Source: Caryophanales bacterium UBA4100 (GTDB taxonomy: Bacteria > Bacillota > Bacilli > Paenibacillales > UBA4045). From it: DNA of 7,093 nt. The stretch spans positions 1 to 7,093 of the forward strand of contig DFXU01000081.1 of the NCBI GenBank assembly GCA_002383285.1. Reading direction: 5' to 3'. A model generated the notes under the pieces. It saw only the letters and a list, made by a program, of their open reading frames with translations, had not been told where the DNA came from and did no database searches. This document shows positions 1-6,420 of the stretch, one piece after another; positions within the stretch are counted from its first letter, which is position 1, and each line of letters begins with the position of its first letter. The translations under genes were made by a program, and so were the position numbers.

Positions 1-1
1 G

Positions 2-496
2 TTATATCGATTAACAGATGAGGGTGCTATGTCATCGAGAGTAGAAGCCGGTACCGCTCAAGAATGGTATGAACGGGAGCTATTGAAGCTGGTTGAGGAT
101 CCGAATATCAAGCGTACACCGCGATGGTACTTCGATGTTACGAATGCATTTGGTCAGATGAACTGGCATCGGAATGTCGTTCGGCGTTATGAGGAGCAGC
201 AAGCTGGATCAGGATTGTCGATCCCAGCAGAGGTGCATATCTTGCGGCTCGGGGAGATTGCTATCGCAACGAATCCATTCGAGTATTACTTGGATTATGG
301 CATACAAATCAAGGTTCGCAGTCCTGCAACACAGACCTTCTTAATTCAACTTACAAGAGCAAGCACGTATCTTCCGAGTCCGCGTTCAATTGCGGGTGGG
401 AGCTATGGATCAATCCCTGGCAGCTATAAGGTCGGTCCGGAGGGTGGTCAGCAGTTAGCTGAGTATACAGTTGATATGATTCGTTCGCTATGGTGA
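2..496 (+). CDS. Neutral/alkaline ceramidase-like protein, C-terminal part (5' truncated by window edge)
   Basis: The frame is open to the left edge, giving about 164 visible residues; the ATG at 29 is probably internal, because it has no properly spaced ribosome binding site and the protein would begin mid-fold. The visible part resembles the end of the neutral/alkaline non-lysosomal ceramidase N-terminal domain: a hydrophobic strand (HILRLGEIAIATNP), then FEYYLDYGIQIK where that family has a PGE-x-F...G-x-x-IK segment, then a strand and a YLPSP segment matching the family's 'GYLPT' element, then a Gly-rich GGSYGS loop and a final helix ending in RSLW. Such proteins occur next to glycoside hydrolase genes in Paenibacillus-like genomes, where the substrate is unlikely to be ceramide. 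The zinc-binding residues would lie upstream and cannot be checked. The stop overlaps an out-of-frame ATG at 490. Family call moderate, function unknown. Confidence 0.6.
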   Translation, partial: LYRLTDEGAMSSRVEAGTAQEWYERELLKLVEDPNIKRTPRWYFDVTNAFGQMNWHRNVVRRYEEQQAGSGLSIPAEVHILRLGEIAIATNPFEYYLDYGIQIKVRSPATQTFLIQLTRASTYLPSPRSIAGGSYGSIPGSYKVGPEGGQQLAEYTVDMIRSLW

Positions 497-529
497 AAAC
501 TAAAGATATAATTACAACCTGTTGTATGG

Positions 530-537
530 AAGGTGAT
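530..537 (+). promoter_or_regulatory. Ribosome binding site fixing the GH140 start
   Basis: AAGGTGAT is complementary to the 16S 3' end and sits six bases before ATG 544. It favours this start over the in-frame ATGs at 490 and 526; the one at 526 immediately precedes this site and cannot use it. Confidence 0.7.
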
Positions 538-543
538 GAACAG

Positions 544-1875
544 ATGGACTCAAACGGTATACAACGTTTAAAGGTCAGCGATAACCAACGATTTCTAGCA
601 AGAATGGATGGTACACCTTTCTTCTGGTTAGGTGATACGGCTTGGGAGCTTTTCCATAAGCTAAATAAAGAGGAAGCCGTCTTGTATTTGCAGAATCGAG
701 CTGAGCGAGGCTTCAATGTCATCCAAGCCGTAGCATTAGCAGAATTAGATGGACTCACTGTGGGCAATGCGTATGGTCGGACTCCTCTACTGATGAATGA
801 CCGCGGGGAGTACGATCCGACTCTCCCTGACCTATCGACAGATGGGTCTTATGGGTATTGGGATCATGTAGATTTTATAATCGACAAAGCAGAGGAACTC
901 GGCCTCTATATCGGAATGCTGCCGACATGGGGCGACAAGTTTAATCTCGGATGGGGCAGAGGCCCGGTCATATTTAATGAATCTAACGCGAGTCAGTATG
1001 GTACGTGGATCGCGGAGAGATTTAAGAATAGGAACAATATCGTTTGGATTCTCGGTGGTGACCGTATATTGACGGAAAGAATTCATTTTGCTATTGTTCA
1101 TTTAATGGCGGAAGGGATTCGTGAAGTTGTCGGTGAGCGTCAACTTATGACCTTTCATCCTAATGGCTTGAAGTCTTCATCGCTTCATGTGCATGAAGAG
1201 GATTGGCTTGATTTCAACATGATCCAATCCAGTCACCATGCACTGAACCACCCGAACTATGATATGGTTACAAAGGATTATGAGCTTAAGCCAATCAAGC
1301 CAACTCTAGACGGCGAGCCCTGTTACGAGGAGAACCCAATAAACTTCAAAGCTGCCAACGGTTACTTCGATTCTAAGGATGTCAGACAAGCTGCCTATTG
1401 GGCGGTATTCGCAGGAGCTTTCGGTCATACCTACGGCCACCACTGCGTCTGGTCGATGATTAAAGAAACGGACGATTACTTCCATCTCCACTGGGAAGAG
1501 GCAATTACACGTCCAGCGTCTGGTCAGATGTGCTATATAAGGAAGCTAATCGAATCTAGGCCATTCTTCGAACGTGTTCCCGATCCAGGATTACTTGTTG
1601 CCAACTACGAGGGAGTGAATCATATAGAAGCATGCCGGGGTGAGGATTATGTCTTTGCATACAGCTCGAACGGTTTGCCGCTTCGTATGCGGTTAGGCAT
1701 GATCTCAGGCAGCCACACGACTGCGCATTGGTACGACCCCCGCACAGGGAAATCCCATTACATTGGGGAATTCCCTAATGACGGAGAGAGATCGTTCTCA
1801 CCGCCATCTAGGGGACGCAATGACGATTGGGTACTCGTGTTGGATGATGCATCTAAGGGTTATGCAGCACCTTGA
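544..1875 (+). CDS. GH140/DUF4038 glycoside hydrolase (apiosidase-like), cytoplasmic
   Basis: A 443-residue protein when started at ATG 544, which has a good Shine-Dalgarno (AAGGTGAT, 530-537) six bases upstream; the frame extends to ATG 490, but those 18 extra residues are unlike the family. Residues about 15-345 match the DUF4038 TIM barrel: FFWLGDTAWELF near the N-terminus, a GFNVIQ strand, the PTWGDKF loop and WILGGD. Asp173 (in GGD) and Glu258 (in DGEP) occupy the places of the acid/base and nucleophile of GH140. Residues about 350-437 form the C-terminal beta domain often annotated as a putative collagen-binding domain, containing WYDPRTG. The characterised GH140 member releases apiose-linked chains from rhamnogalacturonan-II; relatives may differ in substrate. 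There is no signal peptide, so it probably acts on imported oligosaccharides. It sits 47 bases after the ceramidase-like gene and 52 bases before the esterase, apparently in one operon. Family call strong, exact substrate inferred. Confidence 0.88.
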   Translation: MDSNGIQRLKVSDNQRFLARMDGTPFFWLGDTAWELFHKLNKEEAVLYLQNRAERGFNVIQAVALAELDGLTVGNAYGRTPLLMNDRGEYDPTLPDLSTDGSYGYWDHVDFIIDKAEELGLYIGMLPTWGDKFNLGWGRGPVIFNESNASQYGTWIAERFKNRNNIVWILGGDRILTERIHFAIVHLMAEGIREVVGERQLMTFHPNGLKSSSLHVHEEDWLDFNMIQSSHHALNHPNYDMVTKDYELKPIKPTLDGEPCYEENPINFKAANGYFDSKDVRQAAYWAVFAGAFGHTYGHHCVWSMIKETDDYFHLHWEEAITRPASGQMCYIRKLIESRPFFERVPDPGLLVANYEGVNHIEACRGEDYVFAYSSNGLPLRMRLGMISGSHTTAHWYDPRTGKSHYIGEFPNDGERSFSPPSRGRNDDWVLVLDDASKGYAAP

Positions 1876-1927
1876 GGAAGAAAGGATTTAAGAAGACTAG
1901 ACTGAGATTAATAGGAGATTAGATAAC

Positions 1928-2734
1928 ATGAGTGCTAATTTGGATAAGAATTTCAGCTTATGGCCGGATGTGATGTTGGATAGTCATGGTAACAATGAAG
2001 CGTGCCCGAGCTTGACACCGTATGTGTTGGAAGGCAACGGTAATCCTGTGATGATTGTCTGTCCGGGGGGTGGCTATGGAAGGCGTGCAGAGCACGAAGG
2101 GGAGCCAGTGGCAAGGTGGTTAAATCGGATCGGGGTATCGGCTATTGTATTAAATTATCGCGTCGCACCTTATCGACATCCAGTCCCAATGAACGATGCA
2201 CTTAGAGCAATTCGCCTTGCCCGGCATCATGCAGTCGAGTGGGGGATTGATACATCCCGAGTAGGAATCCTCGGTTTCTCTGCAGGTGGACACCTGGCAT
2301 CGACAGCAGGCACACATTATGATCAAGGTAATCCGGTTAGCGAGGATCAAGTTGAACGAGAAAGCAGCCGTCCCGATGTCATGGTTCTCTGTTATCCAGT
2401 GATTAGTATGGGGGCATATACCCACGAGGGCAGCAGATCGTGTTTGTTAGGAGAACAACAGGAGGATCAGGCAATGATTGAGCTGCTGTCTAATGAGCTG
2501 CAAATTACGGAGCAAACTCCGCCTACATTCCTATGGCATACAGTGGATGACTCAGCTGTTCCAGTGGAGAATGCGATGATGTTCGCTGAGGGGTTACAGA
2601 GGAACAAAGTACCCTTTGATTTGCACTTGTTCGAGAGCGGCAACCATGGACTTGGTTTGGCTGAGCAGCACAATGAAGCAAGACAATGGCCTGCATTATG
2701 TGAGGCGTGGTTGAAACGAAGAAGGTTTATATAA
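1928..2734 (+). CDS. Alpha/beta-hydrolase, acetyl-esterase type (BD-FAE/acetylxylan esterase-like)
   Basis: A 268-residue serine esterase. The order of motifs is typical of the family: the oxyanion-hole loop CPGGGYG (45-51), the NYRVAP strand (76-81), the nucleophile elbow GFSAGGH with Ser118, then DDSAVPV with Asp208 as probable catalytic acid, and GNHGLG with His240. The full triad is therefore present and the length is normal for the cytoplasmic members. No signal peptide is visible; the N-terminus FSLWPDV is typical of this subgroup. The start has an AGGAG site (1913-1917) ten bases upstream. It follows the GH140 gene by 52 bases on the same strand, so it is probably co-transcribed. The inferred job is removal of acetyl (or similar) esters from the oligosaccharides that the neighbouring hydrolase cleaves. 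Substrate specificity cannot be read from the sequence. Confidence 0.87.
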   Translation: MSANLDKNFSLWPDVMLDSHGNNEACPSLTPYVLEGNGNPVMIVCPGGGYGRRAEHEGEPVARWLNRIGVSAIVLNYRVAPYRHPVPMNDALRAIRLARHHAVEWGIDTSRVGILGFSAGGHLASTAGTHYDQGNPVSEDQVERESSRPDVMVLCYPVISMGAYTHEGSRSCLLGEQQEDQAMIELLSNELQITEQTPPTFLWHTVDDSAVPVENAMMFAEGLQRNKVPFDLHLFESGNHGLGLAEQHNEARQWPALCEAWLKRRRFI

Positions 2735-2780
2735 TTAATAAGGCATTAAGTTGGGCGAGCTTGTAGTGCAAATTCGTTGT

Positions 2781-2800
2781 AGCCCTATAAAGGGCTTGAT
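2781..2800. terminator. Short stem-loop between convergent genes, possible weak terminator
   Basis: AGCCCT (2781-2786), loop ATAA, AGGGCT (2791-2796) form a 6-bp stem. On the plus strand it is followed by TTGATTT, a poor U-tract. It lies 46 bases after the esterase stop and overlaps the MFS stop codon (2785-2787), so it could end the plus-strand operon. In the other direction no T-run follows. The stem is short, so confidence is low. Confidence 0.35.
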
Positions 2801-4011
2801 TTCAATGTTTCCTTCATATGCAGGACAATCATTATCCCTGCTATTAAAGGTAAGAATGCAACCAATCCAATTGCCCAACTTATGTTTAGAATGTCAGCTA
2901 ATATCCCAGCTAACAAGGCTCCAATTGCATAGCCGCTGTCTCTCCAAAAACGAAACACGCCCATTGAGGTAGCTCGCCATCCAGGATGAGCAACATCACT
3001 GATTGCTGCCGCAAAAGTAGGATAAACCACGGCTGTTCCTATACCCAAAATAAGTGCTCCAACAATCCATAGAGCATAGATATGAACAAATAATATCCAC
3101 CAGAGAGCAAAAGCTTGCACCCACATACCCATGGCTATTAACCATTTCCGACCAATTCGATCACTCCACATCCCTGTGAACAGCTGAAAAAAACCCCAAG
3201 CAGCAGGATAAACAGCCACAATTACACCGATTTGTCCAACCGTTAAACCAGCCGAAGCAAAAAAGAAAGGAAACAGTCCCCAGGACATTCCGTCTTTTAA
3301 GTTAGTTGAGAGACCTGCAAAACTAACGCTTGATAAGTTTTTATCTTTCCACGTTGTTCTTTTAAAGACTTCTCTTGAACTAATAACGCCCATGTATTTA
3401 TTAGTTTGTGCCTCAATTTGCAAATGCTTACTTGTGTCTTTCACAAATAGAGATAATAAAAATCCGATAATAACAATAACAATTCCCATATAAAACGGTT
3501 CGGGTCGCAGGGAATAGGTAGAGGCAATGTAACCCGAAATTGCTGCCATTATAGCAACACCTAAATAGCCAGCAAATTCATTTAATCCAATCGCTAAACC
3601 TCTCTGATTTCCTTTGGACAAATCAATTTTCATATTAAGGGTCATAGACCATGTTAAACCTTGATTTATTCCTAAAAGTACGTTTGCAAAAACGATGACC
3701 CACCAAGAGTGTGCAAATATGACAAGGATCGGTACAAACAAACCGACAGTCCAACCTAACAATAAGACTTGTTTTCTCCCTATCCGGTCAGCGATCTGTC
3801 CCGCAAAGTAATTAACAATAGCTTTTGAGAATCCAAAACTAATAATGAAGGACAAAGAAGCGCTTACCGAGGTAAGTCCAAAATGCGTTTCCCCAATAAT
3901 TGGGAGAATAGTTCGCTCTAGTCCAACCATAAAGCCTACGAATAGATTGATAAGGACTAATGTGGAAAATAGGACGATATTATTTTTTATCCCTAATTTA
4001 ATGGTGCTCAT
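2785..4011 (-). CDS. MFS transporter, 12 TM, co-encoded with ArsR-rhodanese regulator
   Basis: A 408-residue integral membrane protein of the major facilitator superfamily, normal in length. The two halves are recognisable by duplicated motif A: GQIADRIGRK (71-80) between TM2 and TM3, and GMWSDRIGRK (280-289) between TM8 and TM9. A hydrophilic central loop lies at about 191-237. Hydrophobic segments fill the rest, including about 11-32, 83-100, 104-122, 148-165, 172-190, 241-275, 290-310 and 312-335. RGLAIGLNEFAGY (137-149) is a conserved TM5-region element of this drug-exporter-like group. The ATG at 4011 overlaps the regulator's 3' end by 14 bases, and an AAGGTGG site (4023-4029) lies 11 bases before it, so the pair is translationally coupled. 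The substrate is unknown; linkage to a rhodanese-bearing repressor suggests export of a small sulfur, metalloid or toxic compound, which is inference only. Confidence 0.9.
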   Translation of the reverse strand: MSTIKLGIKNNIVLFSTLVLINLFVGFMVGLERTILPIIGETHFGLTSVSASLSFIISFGFSKAIVNYFAGQIADRIGRKQVLLLGWTVGLFVPILVIFAHSWWVIVFANVLLGINQGLTWSMTLNMKIDLSKGNQRGLAIGLNEFAGYLGVAIMAAISGYIASTYSLRPEPFYMGIVIVIIGFLLSLFVKDTSKHLQIEAQTNKYMGVISSREVFKRTTWKDKNLSSVSFAGLSTNLKDGMSWGLFPFFFASAGLTVGQIGVIVAVYPAAWGFFQLFTGMWSDRIGRKWLIAMGMWVQAFALWWILFVHIYALWIVGALILGIGTAVVYPTFAAAISDVAHPGWRATSMGVFRFWRDSGYAIGALLAGILADILNISWAIGLVAFLPLIAGIMIVLHMKETLKSSPL

Positions 4012-4663
4012 CTAATCTATAACCACCTTGCTTCCAATCTTGAACGCCTGCTTCTAACAAGTAAGCTGTGAAGCCTTGCTCTTGTAAGAGCTCTACGGCT
4101 TCGGTAGCATAAACACAATAAGGTCCTCTACAATATGCAATGATTTTTTTATCTTTTGGAAGTGAAGCTAGCATTTCTTTCAAGTTGGTTATAGGAATCG
4201 ATATAGCTCCCGGAATATGTCCTGCTTCAAATTCTCTTGTTGGTCGGACATCAATTAATTCAGTGGTATCACTTTTTAATAAAGCAGTGAGCTCTTCAAT
4301 AGACAATGCTTCTATTTCAGAAGGTTTGGAAATGTAATTAATTCGTTTATGCTTCACCTCAACCATCTGCATCTCTGTAAGTATCTTTATACGAGATAGA
4401 ATGTCAGAAATACTTTCATCTGCTAATTCGTAAATCACATAATTTTTTTCTTTTTTAAATGAAACTAGTTTTGATTCTAGTAAAGATTGAAGATGCTTAG
4501 AGGTGTTAGCTAAACTCATGCTCGTTTCTTTAGCTAACATTTCAACTGTTTTTGGACTTTGTGACAATAAATCCAATAGTTCAAACCGCTTTGGACTTGA
4601 GAATGCCTTACTTACTTTTGAAAAATGACTAAATATAAAATCCTTAAATTCCCTAGGTTCCAA
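3998..4663 (-). CDS. ArsR-family winged-helix repressor fused to a C-terminal rhodanese domain
   Basis: A 221-residue two-domain protein. Residues about 10-100 are an ArsR-type winged helix: a FSSPKRFELLDLLSQ helix, the helix-turn-helix at about 37-66 with NTSKHLQSLLES as recognition helix, and a wing around KKEKNYVIYEL. Residues about 118-216 are a rhodanese domain: ELIDVRPTREFEAGHIPGAIS, then the active loop C178-R-G-P-Y-C183, then a C-terminal DWKQGGY segment. These two cysteines are the only ones in the protein, so the classical metal-thiolate sites of ArsR/SmtB sensors are absent and the rhodanese loop is the likely sensing site, by persulfide or disulfide formation. Translation starts at TTG 4663, six bases after a strong AGGAGGG; no ATG fits. 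It is the first gene of a two-gene unit with the MFS transporter and has a perfect inverted repeat over its promoter, implying autorepression. Fusion call strong, signal inferred. Confidence 0.92.
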   Translation of the reverse strand: MEPREFKDFIFSHFSKVSKAFSSPKRFELLDLLSQSPKTVEMLAKETSMSLANTSKHLQSLLESKLVSFKKEKNYVIYELADESISDILSRIKILTEMQMVEVKHKRINYISKPSEIEALSIEELTALLKSDTTELIDVRPTREFEAGHIPGAISIPITNLKEMLASLPKDKKIIAYCRGPYCVYATEAVELLQEQGFTAYLLEAGVQDWKQGGYRLDEHH

Positions 4664-4669
4664 AATCAG

Positions 4670-4676
4670 CCCTCCT
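4670..4676 (-). promoter_or_regulatory. Ribosome binding site deciding a TTG start
   Basis: AGGAGGG on the minus strand lies six bases before the TTG at 4663-4661. The strong site and ideal spacing support this non-ATG start for the ArsR-rhodanese gene. Confidence 0.75.
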
Positions 4677-4677
4677 G

Positions 4678-4711
4678 ACTATACAACTATTCAACCTAAT
4701 AGTTGTATAGT
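4678..4711. promoter_or_regulatory. Perfect inverted repeat, probable ArsR-rhodanese operator
   Basis: The 14-base arms ACTATACAACTATT (4678-4691) and AATAGTTGTATAGT (4698-4711) are perfectly complementary, separated by CAACCT. The repeat spans roughly -11 to +23 of the predicted promoter, so a bound dimer would block RNA polymerase. No other regulator lies nearby, so the fused ArsR-rhodanese protein is the obvious ligand. It is unlikely to act as an RNA hairpin, since the predicted transcript starts between the arms. Confidence 0.75.
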
Positions 4712-4735
4712 ACTAAATGGGAGATGATTTGTAAA
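4707..4735 (-). promoter_or_regulatory. Sigma-A-type promoter of the ArsR-rhodanese/MFS unit
   Basis: Reading the minus strand, TTTACA (4735-4730, 5 of 6 to TTGACA) is followed after exactly 17 bases by TACTAT (4712-4707, 4 of 6 to TATAAT). The predicted start point is near 4700, giving a leader of about 37 bases. A run of seven A (4746-4740 on the minus strand) sits just upstream of the -35, where a proximal UP element would be. The -10 lies inside the inverted repeat. Confidence 0.65.
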
Positions 4736-4744
4736 CTCATTTTT

Positions 4745-4792
4745 TTCACTAAGAAGAACCGCGGGTGATTTTCCGCGGTTCCTCTTAGTGAA
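4745..4792 (-). terminator. Strong 20-bp stem-loop at the end of the ABC operon, no U-tract
   Basis: Arms 4745-4764 and 4773-4792 pair over 20 positions with one imperfect pair (4755/4782, a G-U wobble in minus-strand RNA) and an 8-base loop; the inner stem is CCGCGG. It begins ten bases after the permease stop, the usual place of a terminator or 3' stabilising stem. However, the minus-strand transcript reads AAAAAAA right after the stem and the plus-strand one reads GGATGAAG, so a canonical U-tract is missing in both directions. The label 'terminator' is therefore tentative; it may instead protect the mRNA 3' end. Confidence 0.5.
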
Positions 4793-4801
4793 GGATGAAG
4801 A

Positions 4802-5656
4802 TCATTCAAAATGATATTTCTTAAGCAGCTTGTTACCCATATAAGTTGCAACTCCATATAAGATGATGGATAATACGGCAAGCAGAACGATGCTAGTCAT
4901 AACCAGGTTCATCTGAAAAACTTGTCCTCCATAGATAATTAAGTAACCTAACCCTGCCTTGGATGAGAGAAATTCGCCCATGATGACACCTACGAGGGTT
5001 AAGCCTACGTTAACCTTCATGGTGGCAACGAAATTAGGAATACTTGCTGGAAGGAGTACCATGACAAGCATTTGGAAGCGCGAGGCCCCTAGCGACTCCA
5101 TCAGCTTCAGTTTGCTTTTGCTTAATTCTTTAAATCCACTTTCTATCATGATGATGGTGACGATAATCGAAATTGCGATGGCCATACCATAAATCGACAT
5201 TCGGTCTCCTAGCCAGATATAGAAGATCGGTCCAAGTGCTACCTTGGGTAAAGCGTTCAAGACGACGATATATGGGTCGAGCACCTTTGAGACGAAGGTC
5301 GACCACCAGAACAGAATAGCAATGAATGTTCCAAGCGTCATGGATATCGCAATACCTATGATCGTTTCCTTTGTTGTAATCCATGTGTGATAGAGGATGT
5401 TACCATGGACGAGTAAATCAGACAATGAGGCCAAGATTATAGAAGGACGGCTTGTTAGCATCGGCTCAACCCAACCAACAATGGCGAATAACTCCCAGCA
5501 TCCAAGGAATAGGATGAGCACGAGTAGTTGTGCGGTCCGAACAAGCCATCGATTGTTCCGCTTCATACGAAGGTAAGCTACATACTGGGGAGAATATGCA
5601 AAAGGAATGGGAGACCTGTTGTATTCATTATCTTCAGTCTTTATCGGCAGAGACAC
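4802..5656 (-). CDS. ABC transporter permease, SsuC/ThiX-like class
   Basis: A 284-residue binding-protein-dependent permease. After a hydrophilic N-terminus of about 38 residues come hydrophobic segments at about 41-61, 97-118, 125-148, 155-172, 195-230 and 250-273. The EAA-loop that contacts the ATPase is LMESLGASRFQMLVMVLLPA (185-204), with the usual G and the LP dipeptide, and the following GVIMGEFLSSKAGLGYLI is characteristic of the nitrate/sulfonate/taurine (SsuC/TauC) and thiamine-precursor permeases. The start is GTG 5656, inside the ATPase gene (23-base overlap), with AAGGAG at 5672-5667 ten bases ahead, so translation is probably coupled. It is the last gene of the operon, followed by the stem-loop. 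Class certain, substrate undetermined. Confidence 0.9.
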   Translation of the reverse strand: MSLPIKTEDNEYNRSPIPFAYSPQYVAYLRMKRNNRWLVRTAQLLVLILFLGCWELFAIVGWVEPMLTSRPSIILASLSDLLVHGNILYHTWITTKETIIGIAISMTLGTFIAILFWWSTFVSKVLDPYIVVLNALPKVALGPIFYIWLGDRMSIYGMAIAISIIVTIIMIESGFKELSKSKLKLMESLGASRFQMLVMVLLPASIPNFVATMKVNVGLTLVGVIMGEFLSSKAGLGYLIIYGGQVFQMNLVMTSIVLLAVLSIILYGVATYMGNKLLKKYHFE

Positions 5657-6416
5657 TACCCTTCATCTCCTTCCATATATTATTGAAGTATGAATTGTAT
5701 TCCGTTTCTTGCCTAGCTTGTAGGGGAGAAGGTCGTGGTGTAGTTGCAAAAAGGATCTCGTGAACCGTAGTAATTGTACTGGGCCTAGCCGACATAACAC
5801 AAACCCGGTCCGCCATTGCGATGGCTTCGGATATGTCATGAGTTACTAGAATTGCTGTTTTGCCTTGATCTCGAATGATGGACGAGAATTCATCCTGTAG
5901 CGTTAATCGTGCCTGATAGTCGATAGCGGAGAAGGGCTCATCGAGTAACAGGATATCTGGGTCAGTCATCAATGTGCGGATGAGTGCAACTCGCTGACGC
6001 ATTCCACCTGAGAGCTGGTTCGGATTATAATGGGCAAACTCAGCAAGGCCATAGTGGTCAAGTAATTTAAGAGCCTTCTGTCTTGCTTGCTTTATATTCA
6101 TTCTGCGAATTTCTGCACCGAGCATCACATTGCTGAGAACATCTCGCCATTCGAACAGATAGTCATGCTGCAGCATATAACCAACACGATTGGAAGCCTG
6201 ATTCAGTGCTTCCCCGAACAATAACACCTCACCCTCAGTAGGTCTGATCATACCTGAGATGAGGGAGAGCAGCGTGCTCTTGCCACAGCCGCTCGGACCT
6301 ACAAGACTTATAAACTCCCCGTCCTTCACACTTAAGTGAATCTCACGCAACGCTTTAGTTTCACTCTGCAGGGTGAAGTAGCTTAACGATACATTGCGCA
6401 GTTCAATTTGTGGCAT
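5634..6416 (-). CDS. ABC transporter ATP-binding protein, SsuB/TauB-like class
   Basis: A 260-residue ATPase when started at ATG 6416 (MPQIELRN), the normal beginning of this family; the frame continues 12 codons upstream into the binding-protein gene without an ATG or recognisable family sequence. All nucleotide-binding motifs are intact: Walker A GPSGCGKST (40-48), Q-loop Gln83, signature LSGGMRQR (135-142), Walker B DILLLDEP (154-161), D-loop SAID (163-166) and switch His193 (VTHD). The last 35 or so residues form the extension typical of nitrate/sulfonate-type importers. It powers the permease encoded next, overlapping it by 23 bases, and follows the binding-protein stop by 4 bases. Function as an importer ATPase is secure; the cargo is not. 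Confidence 0.93.
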   Translation of the reverse strand: MPQIELRNVSLSYFTLQSETKALREIHLSVKDGEFISLVGPSGCGKSTLLSLISGMIRPTEGEVLLFGEALNQASNRVGYMLQHDYLFEWRDVLSNVMLGAEIRRMNIKQARQKALKLLDHYGLAEFAHYNPNQLSGGMRQRVALIRTLMTDPDILLLDEPFSAIDYQARLTLQDEFSSIIRDQGKTAILVTHDISEAIAMADRVCVMSARPSTITTVHEILFATTPRPSPLQARQETEYNSYFNNIWKEMKGSVSADKD

Positions 6417-6420
6417 GGGG

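Noticed and set aside
490..543. N-terminal extension of the GH140 gene from ATG 490, overlapping the previous stop
   Set aside because: The 18 extra residues have no family similarity and the start lacks a ribosome site, while ATG 544 has AAGGTGAT at ideal spacing.
351..767. 138-codon open frame on the minus strand
   Set aside because: It runs antisense across two well-supported genes, has no recognisable domain or ribosome site, and its composition is that of a shadow frame.
2751..2972. Small plus-strand open frame after the esterase
   Set aside because: It lies almost wholly antisense to the conserved C-terminal end of the MFS gene and shows no protein-like pattern.
3998..4663. Naming the regulator as an arsenic-resistance ArsR
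   Set aside because: The HTH domain has no cysteine and no arsenite-binding motif, and no arsB, arsC or Acr3 gene is nearby; the rhodanese fusion points elsewhere.
4678..4711. Inverted repeat read as an RNA attenuator or terminator
   Set aside because: The predicted transcript begins near 4700, between the arms, so the full hairpin would not form in this mRNA, and no U-tract follows it.
4696..4881. Minus-strand 61-codon open frame across the operon junction
   Set aside because: It covers the stem-loop, promoter and operator and overlaps the permease 3' end out of frame; no ribosome site or family is visible.
5530..5763. Plus-strand 77-codon open frame across the permease/ATPase overlap
   Set aside because: Both genes on the minus strand are strongly supported by motifs here; the plus-strand frame is a shadow.
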